The notes beneath the pieces were generated by a model, which searched no databases, had not been told where the DNA came from, and saw only the letters and a program-made list of their open reading frames with translations. A DNA stretch of 64,000 bases, from assembly GCA_004213565.1 (NCBI GenBank), contig SHBB01000001.1, forward strand, positions 1-64,000. Direction: 5' to 3'. Source of the stretch: Sandaracinaceae bacterium (GTDB lineage Bacteria > Myxococcota_A > Polyangia > Polyangiales > Sandaracinaceae). How positions within the stretch are numbered: the stretch's first letter is position 1; every line of letters begins with the position of its first letter. Position numbers and translations under genes: made by a program. Shown in pieces: positions 19,289-27,116 of this stretch.

Positions 19289-19496
19289 GGGGCGTGCCTC
19301 ACCCGATCACCGGCGCCGCGGGGGGGATCGACCGTCGGCTGGAACACGCGGCGCGCCGCAGACGGCGGATGCGGAACCCCAGCGGCGACGGCCTGGCTGA
19401 ACGATGGCGTCCCGAGTGGCAACGCTAGAGAGGGCGCCGCGGAGGCGACGCCCCCAGCCAACCCCCACCATCGACGCTCCACCCGGGAGTGACCCC

Positions 19497-19979
19497 ATGC
19501 GTCCGTTCTTCTCGTTCTCGCTCGGCCTGATCGCCTGCAGCCTCGTCGCGCTCCCCGCCCTGGCCAACCCGCCCGCTCCCGCCGTGCGCGAGGCGGACGT
19601 CGCGGTGCACGACGCGACCCTCGCCGGCCGCCGGCTGCTCCAGGTGCTCGACCAGACCCGCCGCTCCGGCGACTCGACGCGGGTGCGCTGCGTCGACGTG
19701 CGGCTGGCTCAGGTGAACAGCTTCCAGCGTATGCTCGGCGAGCGCCGCGCGCGGCTCCTGTCGGCGATGGAGCGCGGCGACGCGGAGGGCGCGCGGCACG
19801 AGCGCTTCGTGATCCGCACCATGCACCGCCAGCTCCGGGCGCTCGAGCGAGCCGGTCGGGCGTGCGTGATGCCCGAGGTCGAGACCGACGGACGCACCGT
19901 CGTGGAGGTGATCATCGGGCCCGAGGTGCCGGACGAGGACCCCTCCGTCCTGAGCGAAGAAGAGCGGCGTCGGCGATGA
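19497..19979 (+). CDS. Secreted/periplasmic protein, function unknown
   Basis: The 160-aa protein has a signal peptide (RPFFSFSLGLIACSLVALPALA, cleaved near ALA-NP) and starts at ATG 19497 with GGGAG 10 bp upstream. The mature part is a charged helical protein with VRCVDVRLAQVNSFQRMLGERRARL and ALERAGRACVMPE. The two cysteines (near residues 64 and 123) could form a disulfide. The C-terminus is acidic and then basic (EEERRRR). No family is recognised. It precedes rpsU by about 65 bp, but rpsU has its own strong ribosome-binding site. Confidence 0.6.
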   Translation: MRPFFSFSLGLIACSLVALPALANPPAPAVREADVAVHDATLAGRRLLQVLDQTRRSGDSTRVRCVDVRLAQVNSFQRMLGERRARLLSAMERGDAEGARHERFVIRTMHRQLRALERAGRACVMPEVETDGRTVVEVIIGPEVPDEDPSVLSEEERRRR

Positions 19980-20046
19980 TCCACCCGTCGCTTGCACCCG
20001 CGGAAGAGCCGTGCCACCTTCCGCGGCCCCAAAGGATAGCGTGACC

Positions 20047-20325
20047 ATGAGCAACGGTTCTTCTTCGAACACTCCCCCTCCCTCCTCCCCTTCGCAGCAG
20101 GCGCCCGACGCGGTGCAGGTGAAGCCCGTCGAGGTCGTCGTCGGTGAGAAGGGCGTCGAGCGCGCCATCAAGCACCTCAAGCGCAAGATGGCGTCCGAGG
20201 GCATCCTTCGCGAGCTCAAGCGTCGCCGGCACTACATGAAGCCGTCGGTGCGCAAGCGTAAGAAGGAGTCCGAGGCGGCGCGCCGTCGTCGCAAGCGCGA
20301 GAAGCAGCTCCTCACCGGCGGCTGA
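20047..20325 (+). CDS. rpsU: Small ribosomal subunit protein bS21 with an N-terminal extension
   Basis: The ATG at 20047 gives 92 aa; GTG 20041, 4 nt after AAGGA, is also possible. The C-terminal 65 residues are bS21: VEVVVGEKGVERAIKHLKRKM, then the very basic RELKRRRHYMKPSVRKRKKESEAARRRRKR tail split over two helices. bS21 sits at the 3' end of 16S rRNA near the anti-Shine-Dalgarno site and helps start translation. Most bS21 proteins are about 65-70 aa. Here roughly 20-25 extra Ser/Pro/Gln-rich residues precede the domain. A terminator follows. Confidence 0.92.
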   Translation: MSNGSSSNTPPPSSPSQQAPDAVQVKPVEVVVGEKGVERAIKHLKRKMASEGILRELKRRRHYMKPSVRKRKKESEAARRRRKREKQLLTGG

Positions 20326-20349
20326 GCCGTTCGGCTCGCCCCTGAACGA

Positions 20350-20380
20350 CCCTGCGAGGCCCGGGCTTCGCGGGGTCTTC
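20350..20380 (+). terminator. Probable rpsU terminator
   Basis: CCCTGCGA (20350-20357) pairs with TCGCGGGG (20368-20375), an 8-bp stem with one G-T pair and a 10-nt loop. It is followed by TCTTCGTGTT, which is only moderately T-rich. The position, 25 bp after the rpsU stop, supports a terminator. Confidence 0.55.
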
Positions 20381-20399
20381 GTGTTCCGTCCATGGGCAC

Positions 20400-20640
20400 A
20401 CGGGGATACCGCCGCGATGGGCCTCGCCCTCGCGACCGACGCCGAGCTCTGGAACCTCATCGAGCGACCGAGTCGCCTATCAGGAGAGCCTGCGGGAGCT
20501 CGACGAGGCCGGCGCGAAGACGCCCAGCCCTCACGAAGAATGCTTGTGGGTCGGCCCTTCGATCTCTTGCGTGGTAGCGGAGGCTCCCGAAGCGACGCGT
20601 CGGAGAACGACTTCGCATGTCTCTTGCATTCGCTCACCCT
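20400..20640 (+). pseudogene. Possible decayed gene fragment between rpsU and the vWA lipoprotein gene
   Basis: This 241-bp stretch has no intact gene, but a reading with one frame change looks protein-like. It begins MGLALATDAELWNLIERPS (from the ATG at 20417) and then shifts frame to VAYQESLRELDEAG and SPHEECLWVGPSIS. The word order 'ATDAELWNLIE' resembles the start of small DUF1877 (YfbM-like) proteins. It may be the relic of such a gene or chance coding-like composition. The rest of the spacer to 20642 holds only the ribosome-binding site of the next gene. Confidence 0.3.
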
Positions 20641-20653
20641 CTGGGAGGCTCGG

Positions 20654-22285
20654 ATGCTCACTTTCTTCGACCGACGAACCGTCCACGTTGGGCTCACTTG
20701 CGCCCTCGGCGCGCTCACCTCGATGCTGGGCTGCGAGCCCAGTCCCGTGGTCATCGCTGGAAGCTGCCGGGCGGAGAGCGACTGCGACTCGAGTGAGTCG
20801 TGCGTCGACGGGCGCTGCCGGCCGCGACGTCCCACCGACGCGGGTCCGATGATCGAGGACAGCGGAAGTCCGAGCGTGGACGCGGGGCCGTACGCGCGCC
20901 CGTTCTGCCCATCGTTCCCGTTCGGAACCGACGCCTGTGACGACCCCGAGGTGGTCGAGCACCTGCAGATGCGGGACAGCGACGACGACGGCCTGCTCGA
21001 CTTCGTCGAGCTCTGCGATCACGGCACCGACCCTTGCGACGAGGACAGCGACGGCGATGGGGTGAGCGATCTCGTGGAGGTCGGCTACGGGAGCGATGCG
21101 CTCGATCCGGAGGACAACCCGAGGGGTCGCGGCGACTTCGTGTTCGTGGTGCCGTACAGCCCACCATCTGCTCCCCCCATCGAGCCGGACCCCACACGGG
21201 ATGCCCTGTCCTTCGGCACCGACCTTCAGAAGGTCGACGTCTACGTCACGATCGACACATCGGGGTCCATGCGCGGTGAGATGGACAACCTTCGGTCGAG
21301 CTTCCGTTCGACGATCGTCCCCGAGCTCGCCTCCCGCATCCCGGACGTCTGGTTCGGGGCCGGTCGTTTCGAGGACTGTCCGCAGGCCAGCTGCCCCAAC
21401 GGCATGAACAACATGCAGGACATGACGCCCGACGTGGACAGGGTTCAGGCGGCCCTCGACACGCTCACCAATACCTGCGGTGGTCGAGAGCCCTACTATC
21501 AGACTCTGTGGCTGCTCGCGACGGGCGACACATCGAGCTACGACGGTCGCGTTCAGCCCATCCCTCGGCGCTGCGACGACGCCGGCACCATCGGCTGGCC
21601 CTGCTTCCGACCTGACGCCGTCCGAGTCATCGTTCAGGCCGGCGACGAGCCCATGGCCCGCGAGAGCGGTGGCTGCCCCTCTCGCTATCCGGGAGGGACG
21701 CACGCGGCCGCTGCCGCCGCCCTGGACGGCGCCGACATCCGCTACGTCGGCATCGACTCATCGGCCAGCTCCACGCTCCGCGACGAGATGCGGCAGATGG
21801 CCATCGACACGGGCGCAGTGGACGCGACGACGGGCGAGCCGATCTACTTCCGCATCCCGAGCGACGGGTCGGGCCTGGGCGAAGATCTCGTTCGCGCGAT
21901 CGTGCAGCTCACCGAGAACGTGCCCATCCGCGTCGACGCGCGCGCAGACAACGATCCCGGCAACGAGGGAGGCGTCGACGCGGTCGAGGCGTTCGTGCTG
22001 CGTCTCGAGACGAACACGAGCGAGGCCTCGGTGGAGGGCAGGCTTTGCACCGACCTACCCACGGGCGACGACACGGGCGACGGCTTCCCCGACCACTTCC
22101 CCCGTGTGTTCCCGGGGACCAGCGTCTGCTTCGACATCGTGCCCCGGCCGAACCAGACGGTGCCCGCCATCGATGAGCCGCAGCTGTTCCGGGCCACCGT
22201 CCGGGTGATCGGAGACGGGTTCACGCCTCTGGACGAGCGGGAGGTGCTGTTCCTCGTACCCCCTCGAGCGCCAACGCTGGAATGA
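20654..22285 (+). CDS. vWA-domain lipoprotein with thrombospondin-type-3-like Asp repeats
   Basis: The 543-aa protein starts at ATG 20654, with GGGAGG at 20643-20648. The signal peptide ends in lipobox SMLGC (Cys27). Next come a Cys-rich module (SCRAESDCDSSESCVDGRC) and calcium-binding DxDxDG loops (DSDDDGLLDFVEL, DEDSDGDGVSDLVEV). A vWA domain follows with MIDAS motif TIDTSGSM and IDSSASS/GDEP positions. Ca2+ probably stabilises the linker and Mg2+/Mn2+ the MIDAS. It is a surface adhesion or binding protein of unknown partner. The DSDGDG-linker followed by 'GDFVFV' recurs in the 28572-29300 lipoprotein, suggesting shared modular ancestry. Confidence 0.78.
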   Translation: MLTFFDRRTVHVGLTCALGALTSMLGCEPSPVVIAGSCRAESDCDSSESCVDGRCRPRRPTDAGPMIEDSGSPSVDAGPYARPFCPSFPFGTDACDDPEVVEHLQMRDSDDDGLLDFVELCDHGTDPCDEDSDGDGVSDLVEVGYGSDALDPEDNPRGRGDFVFVVPYSPPSAPPIEPDPTRDALSFGTDLQKVDVYVTIDTSGSMRGEMDNLRSSFRSTIVPELASRIPDVWFGAGRFEDCPQASCPNGMNNMQDMTPDVDRVQAALDTLTNTCGGREPYYQTLWLLATGDTSSYDGRVQPIPRRCDDAGTIGWPCFRPDAVRVIVQAGDEPMARESGGCPSRYPGGTHAAAAAALDGADIRYVGIDSSASSTLRDEMRQMAIDTGAVDATTGEPIYFRIPSDGSGLGEDLVRAIVQLTENVPIRVDARADNDPGNEGGVDAVEAFVLRLETNTSEASVEGRLCTDLPTGDDTGDGFPDHFPRVFPGTSVCFDIVPRPNQTVPAIDEPQLFRATVRVIGDGFTPLDEREVLFLVPPRAPTLE

Positions 22286-22366
22286 CGCCGACGTCGACCC
22301 GAGGGCTGGTGGAGTGCCTCCGCGAGCTGCTCGGTCGCTTTGTCGGCAACCGCGCTCGTCGGCCGA

Positions 22367-23629
22367 TCAGCGACCTGGGATCTGCCAGGGGCGGCGCTTG
22401 GTGTGCACGCAGAGGCCCGAGGGGACCTCGTTCGTCTCGAGATCCTCGGGCACGACGTCGTGCGCGACCTCGCCGCCGGGGTGGACCACGAAGCCGTCCG
22501 GGAGGGTGGCGCCCTTCCCCACGACGGCGAGGGGCGAGTCTCCGCCCTGGCCCACGCGCACGCCGTGGCCGAGGTGCACGCCCTTGTCGATGATGGCCCG
22601 CTCCACGACCGCGCCGTCGCCGATCCAGCTGTCGTTCTGCACGATCGAGTCGCGGATCACCGCGCCCTTGCGCACGCGCACGCCGGGGCCGAGCACGCTC
22701 CGCTCCACCACCGCGTCGACGTCGATCACGCACCCGTCACAGACCAGGCTGTCGACGATGGTCGCCTTGCCGAGGCGGGCCGGGGCGCGGTTCTCGCTGC
22801 GGGTGTGGATCAGCCAGCCGACGTCGTTGAGGTCGTACGCGGGCGGCTGGGCCAGCAGATCCATGTGGGCGTCCCAGTAGGAGTCGAGCGTGCCGACGTC
22901 GCGCCAGTAGCCGTGGTAGGGCCAGGTGAAGACCTTCTCTCCGTCGCCGATCATCTTCGGGAGGATGTCCTTGCCGAAGTCGTGGGCCGAGCCCTCGCGG
23001 TGGTGGTCCTCGATGAGCACCCGGTCGAGCACGTCGTAGTTGAAGACGTAGACGCCCATCGAGCCCATGCCGGGCGGCGGCTCCTTGGGCTTCTCGACGA
23101 AGCTCGTCGCCCAGCCGCCGTCGTTGGTGCCGACGATGCCGAAGCGCGGCGCCTCCTCGGGCGTGACCGGGATGGTGGCCAGGGTCACCGCGGCGCCCGA
23201 CTCGACGTGGGCGTCGATGAAGTGGCGGTAGTTCATCCGGTAGATGTGGTCGCCGCTGAGGACGAGCACGAGGTCGGGGCGGCGATCCTTGATGAACAGG
23301 AAGTTCTGTTGCACCGCGTCCGCCGTGCCGACGAACCAGTCGGCCAGCTCGCGCGAGCGGTAGGGCGTGTAGATGCGGACGCCGCCCCAGCGCTCGCGGT
23401 TCAGGTCCCAGGGCCCGCCGCCGCCGATGTGCTCGATGAGCGAGTGCGGCCGGTACTGGGCCACGATCATCACGTCGAAGAGCCCGGAGTTGACGCAGTT
23501 CGACAGCGCGAAGTCGATGATGCGGTACTTGCCCGCGAAGGGGACCGCCGGCTTGGTGCGCTTCGCCGTGAGGATGCCGAGGCGGGAGCCTTCGCCGCCG
23601 GCCAGGATGATCGCCAGAACTTTCTTCAT
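22367..23629 (-). CDS. glgC: Glucose-1-phosphate adenylyltransferase (ADP-glucose pyrophosphorylase)
   Basis: The 420-aa protein starts at ATG 23629, which overlaps the glgA stop (ATGA). The N-terminus MKKVLAIILAGGEGSRLGILT has the nucleotidyltransferase G-G-x-G-x-R-L motif. It is followed by TKPAVPFAGKYRIIDFALSN, LSGDHIYRMNY and VEKPKEP (the glucose-1-phosphate-binding Lys), and YWRDVGTLDSYW. A left-handed beta-helix of hexapeptide repeats forms the C-terminus. The enzyme makes ADP-glucose from ATP and glucose-1-phosphate for glycogen synthesis. Together with glgA it forms a two-gene glycogen operon. All expected motifs are intact. Confidence 0.95.
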   Translation of the reverse strand: MKKVLAIILAGGEGSRLGILTAKRTKPAVPFAGKYRIIDFALSNCVNSGLFDVMIVAQYRPHSLIEHIGGGGPWDLNRERWGGVRIYTPYRSRELADWFVGTADAVQQNFLFIKDRRPDLVLVLSGDHIYRMNYRHFIDAHVESGAAVTLATIPVTPEEAPRFGIVGTNDGGWATSFVEKPKEPPPGMGSMGVYVFNYDVLDRVLIEDHHREGSAHDFGKDILPKMIGDGEKVFTWPYHGYWRDVGTLDSYWDAHMDLLAQPPAYDLNDVGWLIHTRSENRAPARLGKATIVDSLVCDGCVIDVDAVVERSVLGPGVRVRKGAVIRDSIVQNDSWIGDGAVVERAIIDKGVHLGHGVRVGQGGDSPLAVVGKGATLPDGFVVHPGGEVAHDVVPEDLETNEVPSGLCVHTKRRPWQIPGR

Positions 23630-25062
23630 GCCTTCTTCCGAGCCCGGCTTCGCGCCAGGCGTTCGTAGAGCCGAACGTATACACGGGCCGAGGCTTGCCA
23701 GGACCAGTCGGTCCGCATGCCGTGATCGGTCAGGCCGGCCCAGCGTGGGGTGCGAGAGACGCTGAACGCGCGCCGCAGGGCGAAGGCCAGGCTCGAGGGC
23801 GTGGCGTCGGCGAAGAGCACCCCCGTCGCGTCGTCGGAGAGATCGACGTCGGCGACCGTGTCCGCCAGCCCGCCCGTCTCCCGCGCGACCGGCACGCAGC
23901 CGTAGCGCATGGCGATCAGCTGGGTCATGCCGCACGGCTCGTAGCGGCTCGGCATGGCCACGCAGTCCGCGCCCGCGTAGATGCGCCGCGCGAGCGTCTC
24001 GTCGAAGCCGATCTTCACCCGCACCCGGTCGGGCATCTCCGCGGCGAGGGTCTCGAGCGCGCGCTCGATCCAGGGCTCGCCCGTGCCGAGCACGACCGCC
24101 TTCCAGGGGAGCTCCCCGAGCTGCCGGAGCGCGGGGGCGATGAGATCCATGCCCTTCTGCGCGACCAGCCGGCTGACCACGGCGACGAGGGGCGCGTCGT
24201 CTTCGGCGAGCGCGAGCTCCGCGTGCAGGGCGGCGCGACAGCGCGCGCGTCCGTCCATCGCGTCCGGGCCGTAGGGCGCGGCCAGCGCCGCGTCGCCCAG
24301 CGGGTCCCAGCTCACCACGTCGAGACCGTTTCGGATCCCGGTGAGGTCCGCGCGCCGCTCTCGCAACAGGTGCTCGAACCCGCAGCCGTGCTCGGGGCCG
24401 AGGATCTCGCGCGCGTACCCCTCGGACACGGTCGAGAGCGCGTCGGCGGAGGCCAGCCCGAGCACGAGCGGGATGGTTCGGTGCCCGTAGGAGACGCGCG
24501 GATCGTCGGTGCCCGCGATGCCGTAGGCGCGGAGCGCCGCGTCCGCACCCTGCCCGCTGTAGGGCAGGTTGTGCACGCTGAGCAGGCTGGCGATCGGCTC
24601 GAGCGCGGCGTCGCCCGTCCGCTGCTGCGCGAGCGCGTGCGGCACGACCGCGCTGTGCCAGTCATGGCAATGCAAGACGTCTGGCACCCACTCGAGGTGC
24701 CGACAGAGCTCGAGCGCGGCGAGCGAGAAGAAGACGAAGCGCTCCCCCTCCTCGTCCATGCGGCCCGTGTAGACCACGCCCTCCTCGGGGATGGGCGGGC
24801 CCGCGATCAGATAGGCCGGGACCCCCTCGAGCTCCGTCTCCCAGACCGTCGCGTGGACCGGGCCGTTCGCGTGGCCAATGGCGTAGGACGCGACGCGCCG
24901 GGGGTTGGGCGCGACCCGGAGGATGCCCGCGTGGGCCGGGACGCAGACGCGCGCGTCGACGCCCTCGCTCCGGAGCGCGCTCGGGAGCGAGCCGACCACA
25001 TCCCCGAGGCCGCCCACCTTCACCCACGGCGCCACCTCGGTCGCGACGAACAGCACGCGCAT
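23626..25062 (-). CDS. glgA: Glycogen synthase
   Basis: The 478-aa GT5-family protein begins MRVLFVATEVAPWVKVGGLGDV. The K-V-G-G-L-G-D motif binds ADP-glucose. The C-terminal domain has VVSRLVAQKGMDLI, ADCVAMPSRYEPCGMTQLIAMRYG (catalytic E-x7-E type region) and RETGGLADTV. The enzyme transfers glucose from ADP-glucose to the non-reducing end of alpha-1,4-glucan in the cytoplasm. Its stop overlaps the glgC start by 4 nt, so supply and use of ADP-glucose are co-translated. Confidence 0.95.
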   Translation of the reverse strand: MRVLFVATEVAPWVKVGGLGDVVGSLPSALRSEGVDARVCVPAHAGILRVAPNPRRVASYAIGHANGPVHATVWETELEGVPAYLIAGPPIPEEGVVYTGRMDEEGERFVFFSLAALELCRHLEWVPDVLHCHDWHSAVVPHALAQQRTGDAALEPIASLLSVHNLPYSGQGADAALRAYGIAGTDDPRVSYGHRTIPLVLGLASADALSTVSEGYAREILGPEHGCGFEHLLRERRADLTGIRNGLDVVSWDPLGDAALAAPYGPDAMDGRARCRAALHAELALAEDDAPLVAVVSRLVAQKGMDLIAPALRQLGELPWKAVVLGTGEPWIERALETLAAEMPDRVRVKIGFDETLARRIYAGADCVAMPSRYEPCGMTQLIAMRYGCVPVARETGGLADTVADVDLSDDATGVLFADATPSSLAFALRRAFSVSRTPRWAGLTDHGMRTDWSWQASARVYVRLYERLARSRARKKA

Positions 25063-25077
25063 CGAAGACCGACCCTA

Positions 25078-25746
25078 TCAGTCGTAAGAGAGGGCGGGGT
25101 AGAAGTCGCCGCGCCCGTCGGGGGTCAAGTCGAGCACGTTCCAGAGCGGCCAGAGCGCGTCGACGTGCCGGGAGTCGCCGCCCTCGATCGAGTCGGCGTA
25201 GAGCAGCTCGCTGCTCCACTGGTGATGCACGACGCCGTCTCGCTTCACGAAGACGTGGGCCATCGGCATCTGGGAGTCGCCGCGCTCGGTCAGGTAGTGC
25301 TCTGGGAACTTCGTGCCCTCCGAAGAGACGAAGCGCAGGTCCTTCCAGCCGCGCTCCCCTGCGAACTGGAGGATGCGCCCGATGGGCGAGCGCGCGACCA
25401 CGGCCACGTCCACGCGCTGCTGGATGTGCTTCGCCTGCGCGTTGAGCCCGTCGATCATCGAGGTGCAGAGCGGGCACGGCCGCTCCATCTTCGGCCCGTA
25501 CATGAAGCCGTAGAGGAAGAGCGTGTCGTGGGCGGCGAAGAGCTCCGAGAGCTTCGTCTTCTCGACCTCGCCGCCCGCGCGCTTCGTGAACGCGTAGTCC
25601 TCGGACACGGCGCCTCCGAGGGGGAGCGCGCGGCGCTGCGCCGCGACCTCCTCCGTCAGCGCGCGCAGCTTCATCTCGGACTCGAGGAGCGCTCGGCGCG
25701 CCGCGCGATAGTCCTCGCTCTCGTTCGGGAACGCAGTCTCGCCCAT
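25078..25746 (-). CDS. DUF899-family thioredoxin-like protein
   Basis: The 222-aa protein has the DUF899 hallmarks: YRAARRALLESEMKLRAL near the start, LPLGGAVSEDYAF, and KTKLSELF. The thioredoxin-like core reads LFLYGFMYGPKMERPCPLCTSM with a C-P-L-C pair near residue 97-100, and ADSIEGGDSRHVDALWPLWN lies at the C-terminus. The C-x-x-C suggests thiol redox chemistry. The family lacks a firmly established role. It stands alone between glgA and the acyltransferase gene, in the same direction, with 15 bp to glgA. Confidence 0.85.
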   Translation of the reverse strand: MGETAFPNESEDYRAARRALLESEMKLRALTEEVAAQRRALPLGGAVSEDYAFTKRAGGEVEKTKLSELFAAHDTLFLYGFMYGPKMERPCPLCTSMIDGLNAQAKHIQQRVDVAVVARSPIGRILQFAGERGWKDLRFVSSEGTKFPEHYLTERGDSQMPMAHVFVKRDGVVHHQWSSELLYADSIEGGDSRHVDALWPLWNVLDLTPDGRGDFYPALSYD

Positions 25747-25824
25747 GCCCCACCTCCGTCGCGAGCGACGGTAGCCCCGGAGCGCGCCTGCCGAAAGGGG
25801 CGTCGGCGAGGTGCGCCGCAGATG

Positions 25825-26406
25825 TCAACCTTCGTCGCGAAGGCGCACCGGGCCGAACTTCTCGGGGAACTTGCCCTGCTTGCCCTCGTAGAACGCGCGG
25901 ATGCGGTCCATGTCGGTCTTGATGTCGCCGGTCGGCACGAAGGTCAGGCCGAAGCCGCCGCGCTTGCGCGCGTAGTCGAGGTAGCCGCAGACGATGGGCA
26001 CCTTGGCCGTGAAGGCGATGTGATAGAAGCCGCTCTTCCAGTGCTCGGTGCGGCTCCGGGTGCCCTCGGCCGGCACGGTCAGCACCAGGTCCTCGTGCTG
26101 CTGGAAGAGGGCGGCGAGCTGCTCGACGCGGTTCTGGCGCTCGTGCCGCACGATGGGCACGCCGCCGAGCAGCCGCATGAAGGGGCCGAAGGGTGGCTTG
26201 AACAGGCTGTGCTTGCCCGCCCAGCGGATGGGCACGTCGTAGACGTAGGAGAGCGCGAGGGTGAAGGGCAGATCCCAGTTGGTCGTGTGCGGCGCGGCGA
26301 TCAACACGAACGTCGTCGCGTTTGGCCGCTCGCCCTCTTCCCGCCAGCCGAACGCACGCAGCCAGCTGCGGCCGATGAGTCGCTTGATCGCTTTCAAGGT
26401 CTCCAA
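25825..26406 (-). CDS. PlsC-like acyltransferase (1-acylglycerol-3-phosphate acyltransferase family)
   Basis: The start is TTG 26406 (193 aa) or TTG 26397. It lies only 4 bp after the NUDIX stop, so the two genes are probably co-translated. Acyltransferase motifs are seen in order: AAPHTTNWD (H-x4-D catalytic block, near residue 34), a substrate-binding LGGVPIVRH, and VPAEGTRSRTEHWKSG (the E-G-T-R motif). This places it with PlsC/lysophosphatidate acyltransferase-like proteins that use acyl-CoA or acyl-ACP at the membrane. It is shorter than typical PlsC and has no clear TM helix, so it belongs to the small soluble-like subgroup. The acceptor is uncertain. Confidence 0.8.
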   Translation of the reverse strand: METLKAIKRLIGRSWLRAFGWREEGERPNATTFVLIAAPHTTNWDLPFTLALSYVYDVPIRWAGKHSLFKPPFGPFMRLLGGVPIVRHERQNRVEQLAALFQQHEDLVLTVPAEGTRSRTEHWKSGFYHIAFTAKVPIVCGYLDYARKRGGFGLTFVPTGDIKTDMDRIRAFYEGKQGKFPEKFGPVRLRDEG

Positions 26407-26410
26407 GGTA

Positions 26411-27109
26411 TCAGAAGGCGAGCACGACCCCGCCGCCGAGATCGCGGAAAGAGCCCTGGGCGAAGCGGTAGAGCGCGGCCGGCCGCCCGCGGCCTTCACG
26501 GCGCTCCTCGCCGGTCGGCTCGACGATGTCCAGCGCGAGGATCTTCCGGCGGAAGTTCCGCTTGTCGAGGGGCTTGTCGAGGATGACCTCGTAGACCGCC
26601 TGCAGCTCGCTCAGGGTGAAGTCGTCCGGGAGCAGCTGAAAGGCCACGGGCGCGTACTCGGTCTTGTAGCGGAGGCGCTCGAGCGCGTAGGCCACGATGC
26701 GGCCGTGATCGAACGCCAGCTCCGGCAAGTCGGCGACGTCGAACCAGCCGACCTCGGTGGCGTCGGTGCCGGCCTGGGGCGAGAGCGAGCACGCGTCGAG
26801 GAGAGCGAAGTAGGCGACGGTGATCACGCGCCGCGCCGGATCACGCTCCACCTCGCCGAAGGTGTAGAGCTGCTCGAGCCAGCGCACCTCGACCCCCGCC
26901 TCCTCGGCCAGCTCGCGCCGCGCGGCCGCGTCCAGGCTCTCGTCCACGCGCACGAAGCCGCCGGGCAACGCCCAGCTCCCCTCGAAGGGGGGCAGGTCCC
27001 GCCGCACGAGCAGGACCCGGAGCGTCCGCTCGACGATCGTGAAGAGGATCACGTCGACGGTGACGGACGGCTGCGGGTGCGAGCGCGGGTCGTAGGCCTG
27101 CTTGGTCAT
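26411..27109 (-). CDS. nrtR: NrtR-like NUDIX transcriptional regulator
   Basis: The 232-aa protein has an N-terminal NUDIX domain with an intact box, G-F-V-R-V-D-E then RRELAEEAGV (G-x5-E-x7-R-E-x2-E-E-x-G). The C-terminal winged helix contains PDDFTLSELQAVYEVIL and DKRNFRRKILALDIVE, which are typical of NrtR. NrtR proteins bind ADP-ribose in the NUDIX domain and repress NAD-salvage genes. Here the adjacent upstream gene is nicotinate phosphoribosyltransferase, and a palindrome overlaps that gene's start. Together these make the regulator role likely. The intact NUDIX box leaves open that it also hydrolyses ADP-ribose or related substrates. Confidence 0.85.
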   Translation of the reverse strand: MTKQAYDPRSHPQPSVTVDVILFTIVERTLRVLLVRRDLPPFEGSWALPGGFVRVDESLDAAARRELAEEAGVEVRWLEQLYTFGEVERDPARRVITVAYFALLDACSLSPQAGTDATEVGWFDVADLPELAFDHGRIVAYALERLRYKTEYAPVAFQLLPDDFTLSELQAVYEVILDKPLDKRNFRRKILALDIVEPTGEERREGRGRPAALYRFAQGSFRDLGGGVVLAF

Positions 27110-27116
27110 GCCTCGC

